Position numbers and translations under genes: made by a program. From Chloroflexota bacterium (GTDB taxonomy: Bacteria; Chloroflexota; Chloroflexia; Thermomicrobiales; UBA6265), in the NCBI GenBank assembly GCA_023423795.1, contig JAFAEX010000015.1, positions 1-54,652 on the forward strand: 54,652 nucleotides of DNA, given 5' to 3'. Within the stretch, counting starts at the first letter, position 1. Each line of letters starts with the position of its first letter. Below are positions 17,657 through 26,550 of this stretch, in pieces. The notes under the pieces were generated by a model. That model was not told the origin of the DNA. It did not search any database and saw nothing but the letters and a program-made list of their open reading frames with translations.

Positions 17657-19009
17657 ATGGAGCGCGGTGCGATAAGGATGGCGATGCAGGCATGTGCGCC
17701 CGGGCGCGGACGCCGCCGGGCGAGATCGGCGCCCGCACCGCGGGCGGCCGGGTGGACGGGCCGAGGCCGGGCGGGGACCATCGCGGCGGCGGTGCTGGCG
17801 CTGTTCGCGCTCTGGCTTGCGGTCGGCGGCGCGCTGGCGCAGGACGACCGGGCGCCGGTGCTGATCGACGGCCGCGAGGTGTTCCGCGTCGGCCCGGCGG
17901 GTGAAGTCGCCGCCTCCGAGCGGGCGCGCCTCATCCAGCGCCGGATCGACCTCCTGCTGGCCTCCCCCGAAGAGATCGGCCCGGCGCGGGTGGAGCCACC
18001 CGGCCCCGACGGCGAGCGCCAGGTTTCGGTGGCCGGCGTGCCCATCGTCACCGTTACCGAGGACGACGCGGACGACAACGTGACTACGGTCAACGAACTG
18101 GCCGCCTCCTGGGCGGCCGACCTCGACCGGGAACTCGGGGCGGCCGCCGACCGGCGGCAAACGACGCTGGCGCGCTTCATCACCGAGATCCGGGCGGCGT
18201 TCGCCGCCGCCTTCGTCCGCCTCTACGGGACGATGGTCGGGCTCGTGCCGCGTCTGCTGGCGGCGGGGCTGGTGCTGGGGCTGTTCTGGCTGGTGTCGCG
18301 GCTGGCGGGGTGGGTGCTGCGGTTCAGTTTCGGCCGCACCGACTTCAACCCGACGTTCGAAAACCTCGTCCGCTCGGTCGTGGCCGTTTCCATCTGGGCG
18401 ACCGGCGCGCTGGCGGCCGCCGCCGCCTTCGGCTTCGACCCGCAAACGGTCGTCACCGGCCTCGGCCTGACCAGCCTCGCGCTCGGCTTCGGCCTGCGCG
18501 ACGTCGTGTCCAACTACGTCAGCGGGGTGCTGATCCTCGTGCTGCGCCCGTTCGCCCTCGGCGACTGGGTGGCCATCGGGGAAACCGAGGGCACGGTGGA
18601 GCAGATCGACCTGCGCGCCACCAAGATCCGCACCTTCGACGGCGCCGTGGTGCTGATCCCCAACGGCGACGTCTTCGTCAGCCGCATCGTCAAGAACACC
18701 GACCCCGTCCGCCGCACCGACGTCCGGATCATGGTCGCTCCCGACGCCGACCTCGACCGCGCGGTATCCGTCGTGCTGCAAGCGGTCGGCGCCGTGCCCG
18801 GCGTCCTCGGCGATCCACTGCCCTCCGTCCGCGTGGCCGAGTTGCGGCCCGACGCGGCGGTGCTGGAAGCCCGCTACTGGACGGATTCCCGTGCCACCGA
18901 CGTGCTGGCGACCGCCGACGCGGCGCGCCGGGCCGGCGTCGATGCGCTGCGCGCGGCCGGCGTCGAGTTGCCGGCTCCGGGGGTCCGGTCCGCGGCGCCC
19001 GCCCCGTAG
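17657..19009 (+). CDS. MscS-family mechanosensitive channel with extra N-terminal domain
   Basis: The product has 450 residues. A signal or anchor helix (about 40-62) is followed by a ~120-residue extracytoplasmic section rich in acidic residues, then three membrane helices. The pore helix and beta domain match MscS: VVTGLGLTSLALGFGLRDVVSNYVSG, VLRPFALGDWVAIGETEGTVEQIDLRATKIRTFDGAVVLIPNGDVF. The C-terminal domain is of normal type. The N-terminal ORF-like section upstream of ATG 17657 is Arg-rich and looks untranslated; ATG 17678 is an alternative start. It releases osmolytes on hypo-osmotic shock by family analogy. Confidence 0.9.
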   Translation: MERGAIRMAMQACAPGRGRRRARSAPAPRAAGWTGRGRAGTIAAAVLALFALWLAVGGALAQDDRAPVLIDGREVFRVGPAGEVAASERARLIQRRIDLLLASPEEIGPARVEPPGPDGERQVSVAGVPIVTVTEDDADDNVTTVNELAASWAADLDRELGAAADRRQTTLARFITEIRAAFAAAFVRLYGTMVGLVPRLLAAGLVLGLFWLVSRLAGWVLRFSFGRTDFNPTFENLVRSVVAVSIWATGALAAAAAFGFDPQTVVTGLGLTSLALGFGLRDVVSNYVSGVLILVLRPFALGDWVAIGETEGTVEQIDLRATKIRTFDGAVVLIPNGDVFVSRIVKNTDPVRRTDVRIMVAPDADLDRAVSVVLQAVGAVPGVLGDPLPSVRVAELRPDAAVLEARYWTDSRATDVLATADAARRAGVDALRAAGVELPAPGVRSAAPAP

Positions 19010-19186
19010 CGGCCGGTGGGGCATCGCTTCCCGATTGACCGCGTGGCTCGGCCGTTCGGGAAGCACTGCGACAAGGCAGGACGGTTCGGGCGCGAAGGCG
19101 AGCGACATTCGGCGCGCGATGCGCCATCATTGGGTATCGAACCGGCGGATGCCCGCACGGGTCGCCGCGCACGCGACGGAGGTTGC

Positions 19187-19681
19187 ATGGCCACGTTGAC
19201 CGTTTCGAAGTTCGCCACGCCGGACGGCGCCCAGAAGGCGCTGGACGTGCTGAAGGGGCTGGAGCCGCAGCGGCTCATCACCATCCAGGACGCCGCCATC
19301 GTTTCCTGGCCCGAGGGCGCGAAGAAGCCGAAGACCCAGAACTTCGGCGACATGACCGGCCCGGCGGCGCTCAACGGCGCGTTCTGGGGCATGCTCATCG
19401 GGCTGATCTTCTTCGTCCCCCTGCTCGGCGCGGCGGTGGGCGCGCTGTCCGGCGCGCTGGCCGGCCACTTCGCCGACTACGGCATCGACGACAAGTTCAT
19501 CAAGGGCGTGCGCGAGCAGGTCACGCCGGGCACCTCGGCGCTGTTCCTGCTCTCCTCGGACGCGGTCGTCGAGCGCGTCTCGGACGCCCTGAAGCAGGCC
19601 GGCCTCTCCGGCGAATTCATCGCCACCAACCTGTCCTCCGAGCAGGAGGCCAAGCTGCGCGACGCCTTCGGCGACGCGTAG
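19187..19681 (+). CDS. DUF1269-type membrane protein
   Basis: The product has 164 residues. A short N-terminal alpha/beta part (TLTVSKFATPDGAQKALDVL) and a linker (AAIVSWPEGAKKPKT) lead into a glycine-rich hydrophobic hairpin (GAFWGMLIGLIFFVPLLGAAVGALSGALAGHFADYGI) and a C-terminal part (PGTSALFLLSSDAVVERVSDAL). This is the arrangement of the DUF1269 family, whose function is unknown. ATG 19187 has CGGAGG four bases before it. It is followed by a hairpin terminator. Confidence 0.82.
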   Translation: MATLTVSKFATPDGAQKALDVLKGLEPQRLITIQDAAIVSWPEGAKKPKTQNFGDMTGPAALNGAFWGMLIGLIFFVPLLGAAVGALSGALAGHFADYGIDDKFIKGVREQVTPGTSALFLLSSDAVVERVSDALKQAGLSGEFIATNLSSEQEAKLRDAFGDA

Positions 19682-19697
19682 AACACCACGCGAAGGC

Positions 19698-19732
19698 CGC
19701 GGGCGGCGCACTGCGCCGCCCGCGTTGCGTTT
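19698..19732 (+). terminator. Intrinsic-type terminator after the DUF1269 gene
   Basis: A 12-bp GC stem (19698-19709 with 19713-19724) closes a three-base loop and is followed by TTGCGTTTT. This is the best intrinsic terminator in the window; it separates the DUF1269 gene from the DUF6325 gene. Confidence 0.7.
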
Positions 19733-19749
19733 TCGGCGAGGAGACCGCG

Positions 19750-20181
19750 ATGGCGTTCGGACCGATGGAACTGTTGATCGTGCGCTTCCGGGGCGAGCGG
19801 CCGGAGCCGGAGGTGGCGCAGGCGCTGCGCGAACTGGTCGAGGGCGGCACGATCCGCATCGTCGATCTGCTCTTCGCGCGCAAGGACGCCGAAGGAAACC
19901 TGACCTGGAGCGAGGCCGAATCCGTGGCCCGCGCGGTCGGGATCGAGGGCATCACCTCCGACCTCGTCGAGATGCTGTCGGAGCGCGACGTCGAAGCCCT
20001 CACCGCCAACATGCCGGCCGGGTCGTCGGCCGGGCTGATGCTGTTCGAGAACGTCTGGGCGAAGCGGTTCGCCGACGCGGTGCGTTCTTCGGGCGGCGCG
20101 GTGGTGCTGTCCGAGCGCATCCCGGCCTTCGTGGTCGATGAGGTGCTGGCGACGGTGGCGGCCGACGAGGCGTCCGCCTGA
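19750..20181 (+). CDS. DUF6325-family protein
   Basis: The product has 143 soluble residues. The opening MELLIVRFRGERPEPEVAQALRELVEGGTIRIVDLLFARKDAEGNL is typical of DUF6325 proteins, which usually sit before a SHOCT-domain gene, as here. The fold looks alpha/beta with an acidic helix (LVEMLSERDVEALTANMP) and a C-terminal VVLSERIPAFVVDEVLA. The function is unknown; the family recurs in Actinobacteria and Chloroflexota next to DUF1269-like proteins. ATG 19750 follows GAGGAGACC. Confidence 0.8.
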   Translation: MAFGPMELLIVRFRGERPEPEVAQALRELVEGGTIRIVDLLFARKDAEGNLTWSEAESVARAVGIEGITSDLVEMLSERDVEALTANMPAGSSAGLMLFENVWAKRFADAVRSSGGAVVLSERIPAFVVDEVLATVAADEASA

Positions 20182-20227
20182 ATCCCGGCCCGCCGGGCGC
20201 GGGCCGAAACGCGAAAGGAGCACGGCG

Positions 20228-20635
20228 ATGATGCGACGACGACGCGGCCCCGGCATCGTGGGCACGGTGGCGCAGACGGCGATGATCGCGGGAACGGCGA
20301 CCGTCGTTTCCAACAAGGTGGCCGCCAGCGGGGCGGCGAAGCAGCAGGCGAAGGCCCAGGCCCAGCAGCAGGCGCAGGCGCAGGCCGACGCCGTCCTCGA
20401 AGCGCAGGCGGGCGTGCAGGAACTGCAAGCCCAGTTGCAGGCGCTCCAGGCCCAGCAGGCCCAGGCGGCGATGCAGCCCGCCACCGCAGAGGCTCCCGCG
20501 GCCCCGGCCGCTCCCGACGCCGGTGGCGGCGGCGCGGACATGATGGCGAAACTTCAGCAACTCGCCGACATGAAGGCCAACGGCCTCCTCTCCGACGAGG
20601 AGTTCGCCGCCGCCAAGGCCCGCCTGCTCGCCTGA
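20228..20635 (+). CDS. SHOCT-domain protein with Gln/Ala-rich coiled coil
   Basis: The product has 135 residues: a short basic N-terminus and weak hydrophobic stretch (VGTVAQTAMIAGTATVV), a long AQ-rich heptad region (KAQAQQQAQAQADAVLEAQAGVQELQAQLQAL, probable coiled coil), and a C-terminal SHOCT motif (DMMAKLQQLADMKANGLLSDEEFAAAKARLLA). SHOCT is a ~30-residue oligomerisation motif. ATG 20228 follows GAAAGGAGC. It lies 46 bp after the DUF6325 gene and is probably co-transcribed with it. Confidence 0.85.
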   Translation: MMRRRRGPGIVGTVAQTAMIAGTATVVSNKVAASGAAKQQAKAQAQQQAQAQADAVLEAQAGVQELQAQLQALQAQQAQAAMQPATAEAPAAPAAPDAGGGGADMMAKLQQLADMKANGLLSDEEFAAAKARLLA

Positions 20636-20746
20636 CGCTCGATCGCCGCCGCGTTCCGGGCGCGGTCGCCGAATTGATCCGGCCTCCGTCTACGCCCGCC
20701 CGGGGATGATGGCGGTCGCGGCATCGATGCGGCCGCCGTCCGTCCT

Positions 20747-20794
20747 CAGCCCCGAAGGGGCTTCGTTGGCGTAGCCCGGGGGGTCAACCCCGGG
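20747..20794. repeat. Repeat A, copy 5 (inverted)
   Basis: CAGCCCCGAAGGGGCTTCGT (20747-20766), then TGGCGTAGCCCGGGGGGTCA and ACCCCGGG. This is the same design as copies 4 and 6, with the palindromes changed in a compensating way. It is flanked by GATGATGGCGGTCG (20706-20719) and GCCCGCCATCAA (20812-20823), degraded forms of the A-type ends. Confidence 0.8.
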
Positions 20795-20861
20795 CAGGCG
20801 GTGATTTGGGCGCCCGCCATCAACCTTGGGCCTCTCGTCGCCGGCAGCCGCGTCGATATGG

Positions 20862-20892
20862 CAACGGCCATCGCCCGAGGCGATGGCCGTTG
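20862..20892 (-). terminator. 14-bp hairpin after the HdeD-like gene
   Basis: The 14-bp arms 20862-20875 and 20879-20892 (AACGGCCATCGCC type) are perfectly complementary around the three-base loop CGA. The hairpin lies 20 bp past the stop of the minus-strand gene. No T-tract follows, so it may be a terminator or an mRNA 3'-end protector. Confidence 0.6.
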
Positions 20893-20912
20893 TGTCCGGG
20901 ACCGGGCGCGTC

Positions 20913-21512
20913 CTACGCCCTGGTAAACCCGCTCCGGGCGGCGACCCGGTTGCGGGAGATCCAGGCGAGCGCCAGCAGGATCAGCCCGCCGACGAGCGCC
21001 ACCCAGCCCAGCACCGCCAAGCGGTCGGCGGCGTTGTCCTCGGCCGAGGTCAGCAGCACCACCGCCAGCACGATCTGGAGCAGGGCGGTGACGATCGGGC
21101 CGGGCCGGATGTTGCCGCCGCGCAGCGCCCGCACGACGCCGATCGCCGCGTAGGCGAGCAGCCCGATGCCCAGCATCGTCCGCGCCGCCACGATGTCCAG
21201 CGTCGGCAGCAGCACCCCGCGCAGCAGCACGAACAGGCCGACGGTCGCGCCGACCCCCGCCTGGAGCATGCCGTAACCTTCGGGATCGGTCCGGCCCGCC
21301 TCCCGCAACCGGGCGAGCACCAGCAGCACGCTGGCCACCAGCAGCACCCCGGCCACGAGTTGCACGACGAGCCCGGCCGCCGAAACCGGGGCCAGCAGGA
21401 AATAGAGCCCGAGGGCAACCGCCACGACCCCCTGGATGCCGACGCTCCACCACGGGACGTCGCTCCGCCACGGCGCGTGCTCCTTTGCCATCGCCAACGC
21501 CTGATCCTCCAC
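20913..21512 (-). CDS. DUF308/HdeD-like membrane protein
   Basis: The product has 199 residues with six predicted membrane helices in paired repeats (IQGVVAVALGLYFLLAPVSA, LVVQLVAGVLLVASVLLVLAR, and so on), matching the HdeD/DUF308 fold. HdeD is linked to acid tolerance in enterics, but the wider family has no fixed function. I use the GTG at 21510-21512 because GAGGAGGG lies four bases upstream; an internal ATG at 21491 is the alternative. Confidence 0.78.
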   Translation of the reverse strand: MEDQALAMAKEHAPWRSDVPWWSVGIQGVVAVALGLYFLLAPVSAAGLVVQLVAGVLLVASVLLVLARLREAGRTDPEGYGMLQAGVGATVGLFVLLRGVLLPTLDIVAARTMLGIGLLAYAAIGVVRALRGGNIRPGPIVTALLQIVLAVVLLTSAEDNAADRLAVLGWVALVGGLILLALAWISRNRVAARSGFTRA

Positions 21513-21880
21513 CTGACCCTCCTCTCGAACGCCCTGACGCCCTTCCCGGGAACCGGCGTAGCGGCGTTGTCCGGCGGCTCGCGCATGGGAGGCCGCCGGT
21601 AGCGACGGATGACACGGAGTGATTGCCGGATCATGCGCGTTTCCGTTGCGCACGGCAAGCTTTCCTCGGCCGCGCCTCACGTACAATGCGCGGAGCAAGG
21701 CACCTCCAAAGTCCATGGTTGTGGCCGAACTCTTCGGCGCAGCCGGCGGTGGCGGCGGAATCCTGCCTTCTCCAAAAGGGAAGGCCGTTCGCGCGGTAGC
21801 GGGCGGACGGCGGCCGTCGAGGTATCGGATGACCGCCGGTGGCCAGTTGCCGCGTGCGGCGGACGGGAAAGGGGTTGGTC
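21513..21880. other. 368-bp divergent gap
   Basis: No gene or repeat is seen. TACAAT at 21682-21687 could be a -10 box for the M20 peptidase gene, but its -35 partner is weak. Confidence 0.4.
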
Positions 21881-23269
21881 ATGGCGTCAGCCAGCGATGC
21901 CGCACGGGCCTATGCCCGCGCCAACGGCGAACGATTCCTCGGCGAACTGATCGACCTGCTGCGCATCCCCAGCATCAGCACCGACCCCGCCCACGCCGGC
22001 GACATCCGGCGGGCCGCCCAGTGGCTCGCCGACCACCTGTCCGGGCTCGGCGCGGCCAACGTCGCCGTGATGGAAACGGCTGGCTACCCGGTCGTCTACG
22101 GCGAATGGCTCGGCGCGGGGCCGGACGCGCCGACCGTGCTCGTCTACGGCCACTACGACGTGGTGCCGGCCGCCGTCGAGGACGGTTGGGACACGTCACC
22201 CTTCGATCCGGTCGTCAAGGATGGCAAGGTCTGGGCGCGCGGCGCGACCGACGACAAGGGCCAACTCTTCATCCACGTCAAGGCGCTCGAAGCGTACCTG
22301 CGCACCGGAGACGGGCCGCCGGTGAACCTGAAGTTCCTGCTGGAAGGCGAGGAGGAGGTCTCGTCGCCGAACCTGCGCCCCTTCATCGAGCAGCACCGCG
22401 ACCTGCTGGCCGCCGACGTCTGCGTGATCAGCGACTCCTCGATGCCCGCCATCGACCGCCCGGCGATCACCCACAGCCTGCGCGGCATGACCTACATCGA
22501 AGTCGCCGTGACCGGCCCGCACGACGACCTGCACAGCGGCTTCTACGGCGGCGCGGTCCACAACCCGGCGCTGGCGCTGGTCGAGATCCTCGCGACGCTG
22601 CACAGCCCCGACGGCAGCATCGCCGTCCCCGGTTTCTACGACGACGTCGTGCCGCTCACCGACGCCGAGCGGGCCGAGATCGCCAAGACCGACATGAGCG
22701 AAGCCGAGTTGCTGGCCGCAACCGGCGTCCCGGCCCCGTGGGGGGAGACCGCATTCACCATCCGCGAGCGCGTCTCCGCCCGGCCGACGCTGGAGATCAA
22801 CGGGCTGCTCAGCGGCTGGACTGGGCCGGGGCCGAAGACGATCATCCCCGCCTCGGCGATGGCCAAGATCAGTTGCCGGCTGGTCGGCAACCAGGACCCG
22901 CACCGCATTTACGAGGTGCTGCGGGACCACATCGCGTCCATCGCGCCGCCCACCGTGAAGGTCGCGGTCGAACTGCTGACCACCGGCGAACCGGCGCTGA
23001 TCGACTTCACCCTGCCCGAGATGCAGGCCGCCGCCCGCGCCTACGAGACCGGCTGGGGCGCCACCCCGGTCTTCACCCGCGGCGGCGGCAGCATCCCCAT
23101 CGTGGCCGACATCTTCACCCTGCTGGAGATGCCGGTGGTGATGATGGGCTACGGGCTGGACACCGACGGCCTGCACGGGACCAACGAGCACTACCGCATC
23201 GAGATGTTCGAGCGCGGCATCGAGACCGCGATCGTCTACCTCGACGAACTGGCGAACCTGCCACGATAG
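21881..23269 (+). CDS. M20-family dipeptidase
   Basis: The product has 462 residues, the size of M20 dipeptidases with an inserted dimerisation domain. The zinc ligands are visible: VYGHYDVVP (His, Asp), GATDDKGQ (bridging Asp), LEGEEEVSSP (catalytic Glu and ligand Glu), and LHGTNEHY near the C-terminus (His). Also present are DLHSGFYGGAVHNP in the lid domain and RGGGSIPIV. It acts on dipeptides or N-acyl amino acids in the cytoplasm; there is no signal peptide. It starts the run with pepT, the AbgT-type gene and glsA, all on the plus strand. Confidence 0.9.
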   Translation: MASASDAARAYARANGERFLGELIDLLRIPSISTDPAHAGDIRRAAQWLADHLSGLGAANVAVMETAGYPVVYGEWLGAGPDAPTVLVYGHYDVVPAAVEDGWDTSPFDPVVKDGKVWARGATDDKGQLFIHVKALEAYLRTGDGPPVNLKFLLEGEEEVSSPNLRPFIEQHRDLLAADVCVISDSSMPAIDRPAITHSLRGMTYIEVAVTGPHDDLHSGFYGGAVHNPALALVEILATLHSPDGSIAVPGFYDDVVPLTDAERAEIAKTDMSEAELLAATGVPAPWGETAFTIRERVSARPTLEINGLLSGWTGPGPKTIIPASAMAKISCRLVGNQDPHRIYEVLRDHIASIAPPTVKVAVELLTTGEPALIDFTLPEMQAAARAYETGWGATPVFTRGGGSIPIVADIFTLLEMPVVMMGYGLDTDGLHGTNEHYRIEMFERGIETAIVYLDELANLPR

Positions 23270-23291
23270 GGCCGGTTCTGCCGCCGCTTAT

Positions 23292-23343
23292 CCGTCATCC
23301 CGAACGCTATTCGCCAACCGTCATCCCGAACGCTATCCGCCAC
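23292..23343. repeat. Two 26-bp tandem partial B arms
   Basis: Units 23292-23317 and 23318-23343 both begin CCGTCATCCCGAACGCTAT and differ at only two positions. They resemble the outer half of the repeat B arm and run directly into copy 2. Confidence 0.8.
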
Positions 23344-23347
23344 CCGT

Positions 23348-23434
23348 CATCCCGAGCCCGTCGAGGGATCTCGTCGCTCCTCGACTGCTCGCCTTCCCGA
23401 CTCGGACACGAGATCCCTCGACGGGCTCGGGATG
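23348..23434. repeat. Repeat B, copy 2: 27-bp perfect inverted repeat
   Basis: Arms 23348-23374 and 23408-23434 are exact reverse complements; the arm begins CATCCCGAGCCCGTCGAGGG. The loop has CTCGACTGCTCG-type units. It lies in the 220-bp gap between the two peptidase genes, 79 bp after the upstream stop. Confidence 0.9.
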
Positions 23435-23489
23435 AGGGGTAAGCGGCGGCGGTTGGGGAGCCGAAACGCACACACTGGGGAAGGGACTC

Positions 23490-24758
23490 ATGAGCACGGA
23501 TACGACACCCGGATTCGACCGGGACCTCGAAGAGCGCCTGGTGCGTTACGCCCGCATCGATACCCAGGCCGACGAGGCATCCTCCACCACGCCCAGCACC
23601 GAAAAACAGTTCGACCTGCTGCGGCTGCTGGTCGATGAACTGCGCGAACTGGGCGCGCGGGGCGTGACGCTGACCGACTTCGGCGCGGTGCTGGCGACGA
23701 TCCCGGCGACCACCGCGCCGGACGCGCCGGTCGTCGCCTTCCTCGCCCACGTCGATACCTCGCCGGGGTTCGCGGCATCCGGGGTCGAACCGGTCGTCCA
23801 CCGGGCCTACGCCGGCGGCGACATCGCCTTGCCGGGCGACCCGGAGGCGATCCTTTCCCCGGAGCAGTTCCCCTACCTCGCCGGCAAGGTCGGCGAGGAC
23901 ATCGTCACCTCCGACGGCACCACCCTGCTCGGGGCCGACGACAAGGCTGGCGTGGCCATCATCATGGCGATGGCCGGCCACCTGCTGGCGAACCCGGACA
24001 TCCCGCACGGCCCGATCCGCATCTGCTTCACCCCGGACGAGGAGATCGGCCGCGGCGTCCACCCCGACCTGCCGGCGGCGCTGGCGGCCGACGTCGCCTA
24101 CACGCTGGACGGGGCCGACCTCGGGGAAGTCGTCTACGAGACGTTCTCCGCCGACAAGGGGACCGTGACCATCCGCGGGGTATCCGCCCACCCCGGGCAG
24201 GCGAAGGACGTGCTGGTCAACGCCCTGCACCTCGCCGCGAAGATCGTGATGACGCTGCCGCACGCGACGCTGACGCCGGAGACCACCGAGGATCGGCAGG
24301 GGTTCATCCACCTCTACCAGATGCACGGCACCGCCGCCGAGGCGCACCTCGACTTCATCCTGCGCGATTTCGAGCGGGACGGGCTGGCGGCCCACGGCGA
24401 CCTGCTGCGGCAGGTCTGCGCCGCCGTCGCCGCGACCGAGCCGCGCGCCCGCATCACCTGCGAGATCACGCCGCAGTACCGCAACATGCGCTACTGGCTG
24501 GAAGACGACATGCGCCCGGTTGAGTTGGCGCGGGAGGCCTGCCGGCAGGTCGGCATCGAACCCTTCTCGCCGCCGACGCGGGGCGGCACCGACGGCTCGC
24601 GCCTGACCGAACTGGGCGTGCCGACCCCCAACCTGTTTACCGGGATGCAGAACTTCCACGGCCCGCTGGAATGGGTTAGCGTGCAGGACATGGCCCGGGC
24701 GACCGACGTCTGCATCGCGCTGGCCCGGTTGTGGGGCGAGGAACCGGCGCAGGCGTAG
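23490..24758 (+). CDS. pepT: Peptidase T (tripeptidase, M20B)
   Basis: The product has 422 residues, a normal length. PepT removes the N-terminal residue of tripeptides using two zinc ions. Motifs in order: FLAHVDTSPGF (His, Asp), GADDKAGVA (bridging Asp), FTPDEEIGRGV (Glu pair), the lid domain with SAHPGQAKDVLVNALH, RGGTDGSRL, and FTGMQNFHGPLEWVS with the last His ligand. The start context is GGGGAAGGGACTC then ATG. It is cytoplasmic and probably works on peptides delivered by other systems. Confidence 0.93.
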   Translation: MSTDTTPGFDRDLEERLVRYARIDTQADEASSTTPSTEKQFDLLRLLVDELRELGARGVTLTDFGAVLATIPATTAPDAPVVAFLAHVDTSPGFAASGVEPVVHRAYAGGDIALPGDPEAILSPEQFPYLAGKVGEDIVTSDGTTLLGADDKAGVAIIMAMAGHLLANPDIPHGPIRICFTPDEEIGRGVHPDLPAALAADVAYTLDGADLGEVVYETFSADKGTVTIRGVSAHPGQAKDVLVNALHLAAKIVMTLPHATLTPETTEDRQGFIHLYQMHGTAAEAHLDFILRDFERDGLAAHGDLLRQVCAAVAATEPRARITCEITPQYRNMRYWLEDDMRPVELAREACRQVGIEPFSPPTRGGTDGSRLTELGVPTPNLFTGMQNFHGPLEWVSVQDMARATDVCIALARLWGEEPAQA

Positions 24759-24821
24759 GCTGCCGCCAAATGCCGAGCGGGGCGGGCACACCGAGCCCGG
24801 CCGGGAGATGAGGGGAACGCC

Positions 24822-26516
24822 ATGAGCGAGACCGAAGCCGCCGCGCCGGCAGCCGAACCCCAGGGATTCACCCAGCGGCTGCTGGACAAGATCGAGCGCG
24901 CGGGCAACAAGGTTCCGCACCCGGTCATCATCTTCCTGTACCTCATCGTTGCCATCTTCATCCTCTCCACGGTGCTCTCCCTACTCGGGGTGAGCATCAC
25001 CGAGGAGATCCTGGTGCCGGAATCGCCCCGCATCGTCGAGGCGACCTACTTCGGCGGCTCGCTGGAATCGACCGGCGTCGAGGTGCGCCCGGCCTCCGGC
25101 GAGTACGTCGTCCAGGAGGTCACCGTCCCGGTGCGGGCGCTGCTGTCGGTGGACGGCATCCGCTTCATCTTCACCTCGTTCGTCAACAACTTCGCCAACT
25201 TCAGCGTCGTGGCCACCATCTTCGTGGCGATGATCGGCGTGGGCGTGGCCGAGCAGGCGGGCATGATGGCCGCGCTGATTCGCCGGCTGGTCGCCGTCAC
25301 CCCCGGCGCGTGGCTGACCTTCGTGATCGTGCTGGTCGGCGGCCTTTCCAGCGTTGCCACCGACGCCGGCTACCTGATCCTGATCCCGCTGGGCGCGGCG
25401 GCCTTCCTCAGCGTGGGGCGGCACCCGATCGCGGGGGTCGCCGCCGCCTACGCCGGGGTGAGTGCGGCCTTCGCGGTCAACATCCTGCCCGCGCCGCTGG
25501 ACGCGCTGCTGACCGAGATGACCAACGAAGCGATCGCGCTGGTCGATCCCGACCGCTCGATCACGATCACCGCGAACTGGTACTTCAACACGGTCTCCTT
25601 CCTCGTCATGGCCGTGGTCATGACCTTCGTGACGACCCGCATGATCGTGCCGCGCCTCGGCGTCTACGACCCGCGGGAGGCGCTGGGAGAGGCGCCGGGC
25701 GAAGGCGGGCCGGACATCCCGACCCCGGAGGACGCGCCGCCCGTCGATGCCGAGGCGGAGGCGAAGGGGCTGCGCGGCGCGCTGGTCGGGTTCCTGGTCG
25801 GCCTGGCGGTGGTGGTCGCCTTCACCGCGCCGCTGGGCTCGCCGCTGCGCGACCCGGCGACCGGGGCCATCGTCGGCACGACGCCGTTCATGAACAGCCT
25901 CATCTTCATCATCTCGATGCTCTTCCTCGCCGCCGGCATCGGCTACGGCCGCGCCGCCGGAACCATCACCAGCAGCGTGGACATCGTCACCGGGGTGACG
26001 AAGACGTTCGCCGGCCTCGCCGGGCTCGTGTTCATGCTGCTGGTCATCAGCCAGTTCATCGCCTACTTCAACTACTCGAACCTGCCGAGCGTGATCGCCG
26101 GCTCGCTCGCGCAGGCGCTCCAGCGCGCGCAGGTCCACCCGCTGCTGCTCCTCATCGGCCTGATCCTCGTGGTGGCGCTGGTGGACATCATCATGACCGG
26201 CGCCCTGCCGAAGTGGGCGATCCTCGCCCCGATCTTCGTGCCGCTGTTCATGCGACTGGGGGTGGAACCGCAGACGGTGCTCGCCGCCTACCGGCTGGGG
26301 GATTCGCCGTTCAACGTCGTCACCCCGCTCATGGTCTACCTGCCGTTCGTGGTGCTCGTGTCCCAGAAGTACGTCAAGAGCGCCGGGCTCGGCACCATCA
26401 TCGCGCTGATGATCCCGTACACCCTCGTCGTCCTCGTGGCGTGGCTCATCCTGTTCGTGATCTGGTTCGCGCTCGGCATCCCCCTCGGCCCCGGCTACCC
26501 GATGTTCGCCGGGTAA
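24822..26516 (+). CDS. AbgT-family transporter
   Basis: The product has 564 residues with about 12-13 membrane helices and a soluble insert after the first (residues ~60-105). Typical AbgT motifs are present: GNKVPHPVIIFLYL, FVNNFANFSVVATIFVAMIGVGVAEQAGMMAAL, VGGLSSVATDAGYLILIPLGAAAFLSVGRHPIAG, and TPLMVYLPFVVLVSQKY. The family includes E. coli AbgT, which imports p-aminobenzoyl-glutamate, and MtrF-like sulfonamide exporters. It begins 63 bp after pepT. Its neighbours, two M20 hydrolases and a glutaminase, favour uptake of acyl-glutamate or peptide compounds; that is inference. Confidence 0.92.
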   Translation: MSETEAAAPAAEPQGFTQRLLDKIERAGNKVPHPVIIFLYLIVAIFILSTVLSLLGVSITEEILVPESPRIVEATYFGGSLESTGVEVRPASGEYVVQEVTVPVRALLSVDGIRFIFTSFVNNFANFSVVATIFVAMIGVGVAEQAGMMAALIRRLVAVTPGAWLTFVIVLVGGLSSVATDAGYLILIPLGAAAFLSVGRHPIAGVAAAYAGVSAAFAVNILPAPLDALLTEMTNEAIALVDPDRSITITANWYFNTVSFLVMAVVMTFVTTRMIVPRLGVYDPREALGEAPGEGGPDIPTPEDAPPVDAEAEAKGLRGALVGFLVGLAVVVAFTAPLGSPLRDPATGAIVGTTPFMNSLIFIISMLFLAAGIGYGRAAGTITSSVDIVTGVTKTFAGLAGLVFMLLVISQFIAYFNYSNLPSVIAGSLAQALQRAQVHPLLLLIGLILVVALVDIIMTGALPKWAILAPIFVPLFMRLGVEPQTVLAAYRLGDSPFNVVTPLMVYLPFVVLVSQKYVKSAGLGTIIALMIPYTLVVLVAWLILFVIWFALGIPLGPGYPMFAG

Positions 26517-26550
26517 CGGCGGCCGGAACGATTGGCGCGATTGCCACGAA

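Noticed and set aside
23292..23343. Possible CRISPR-like direct repeats
   Set aside because: There are only two adjacent units without spacers, and they are parts of repeat B.
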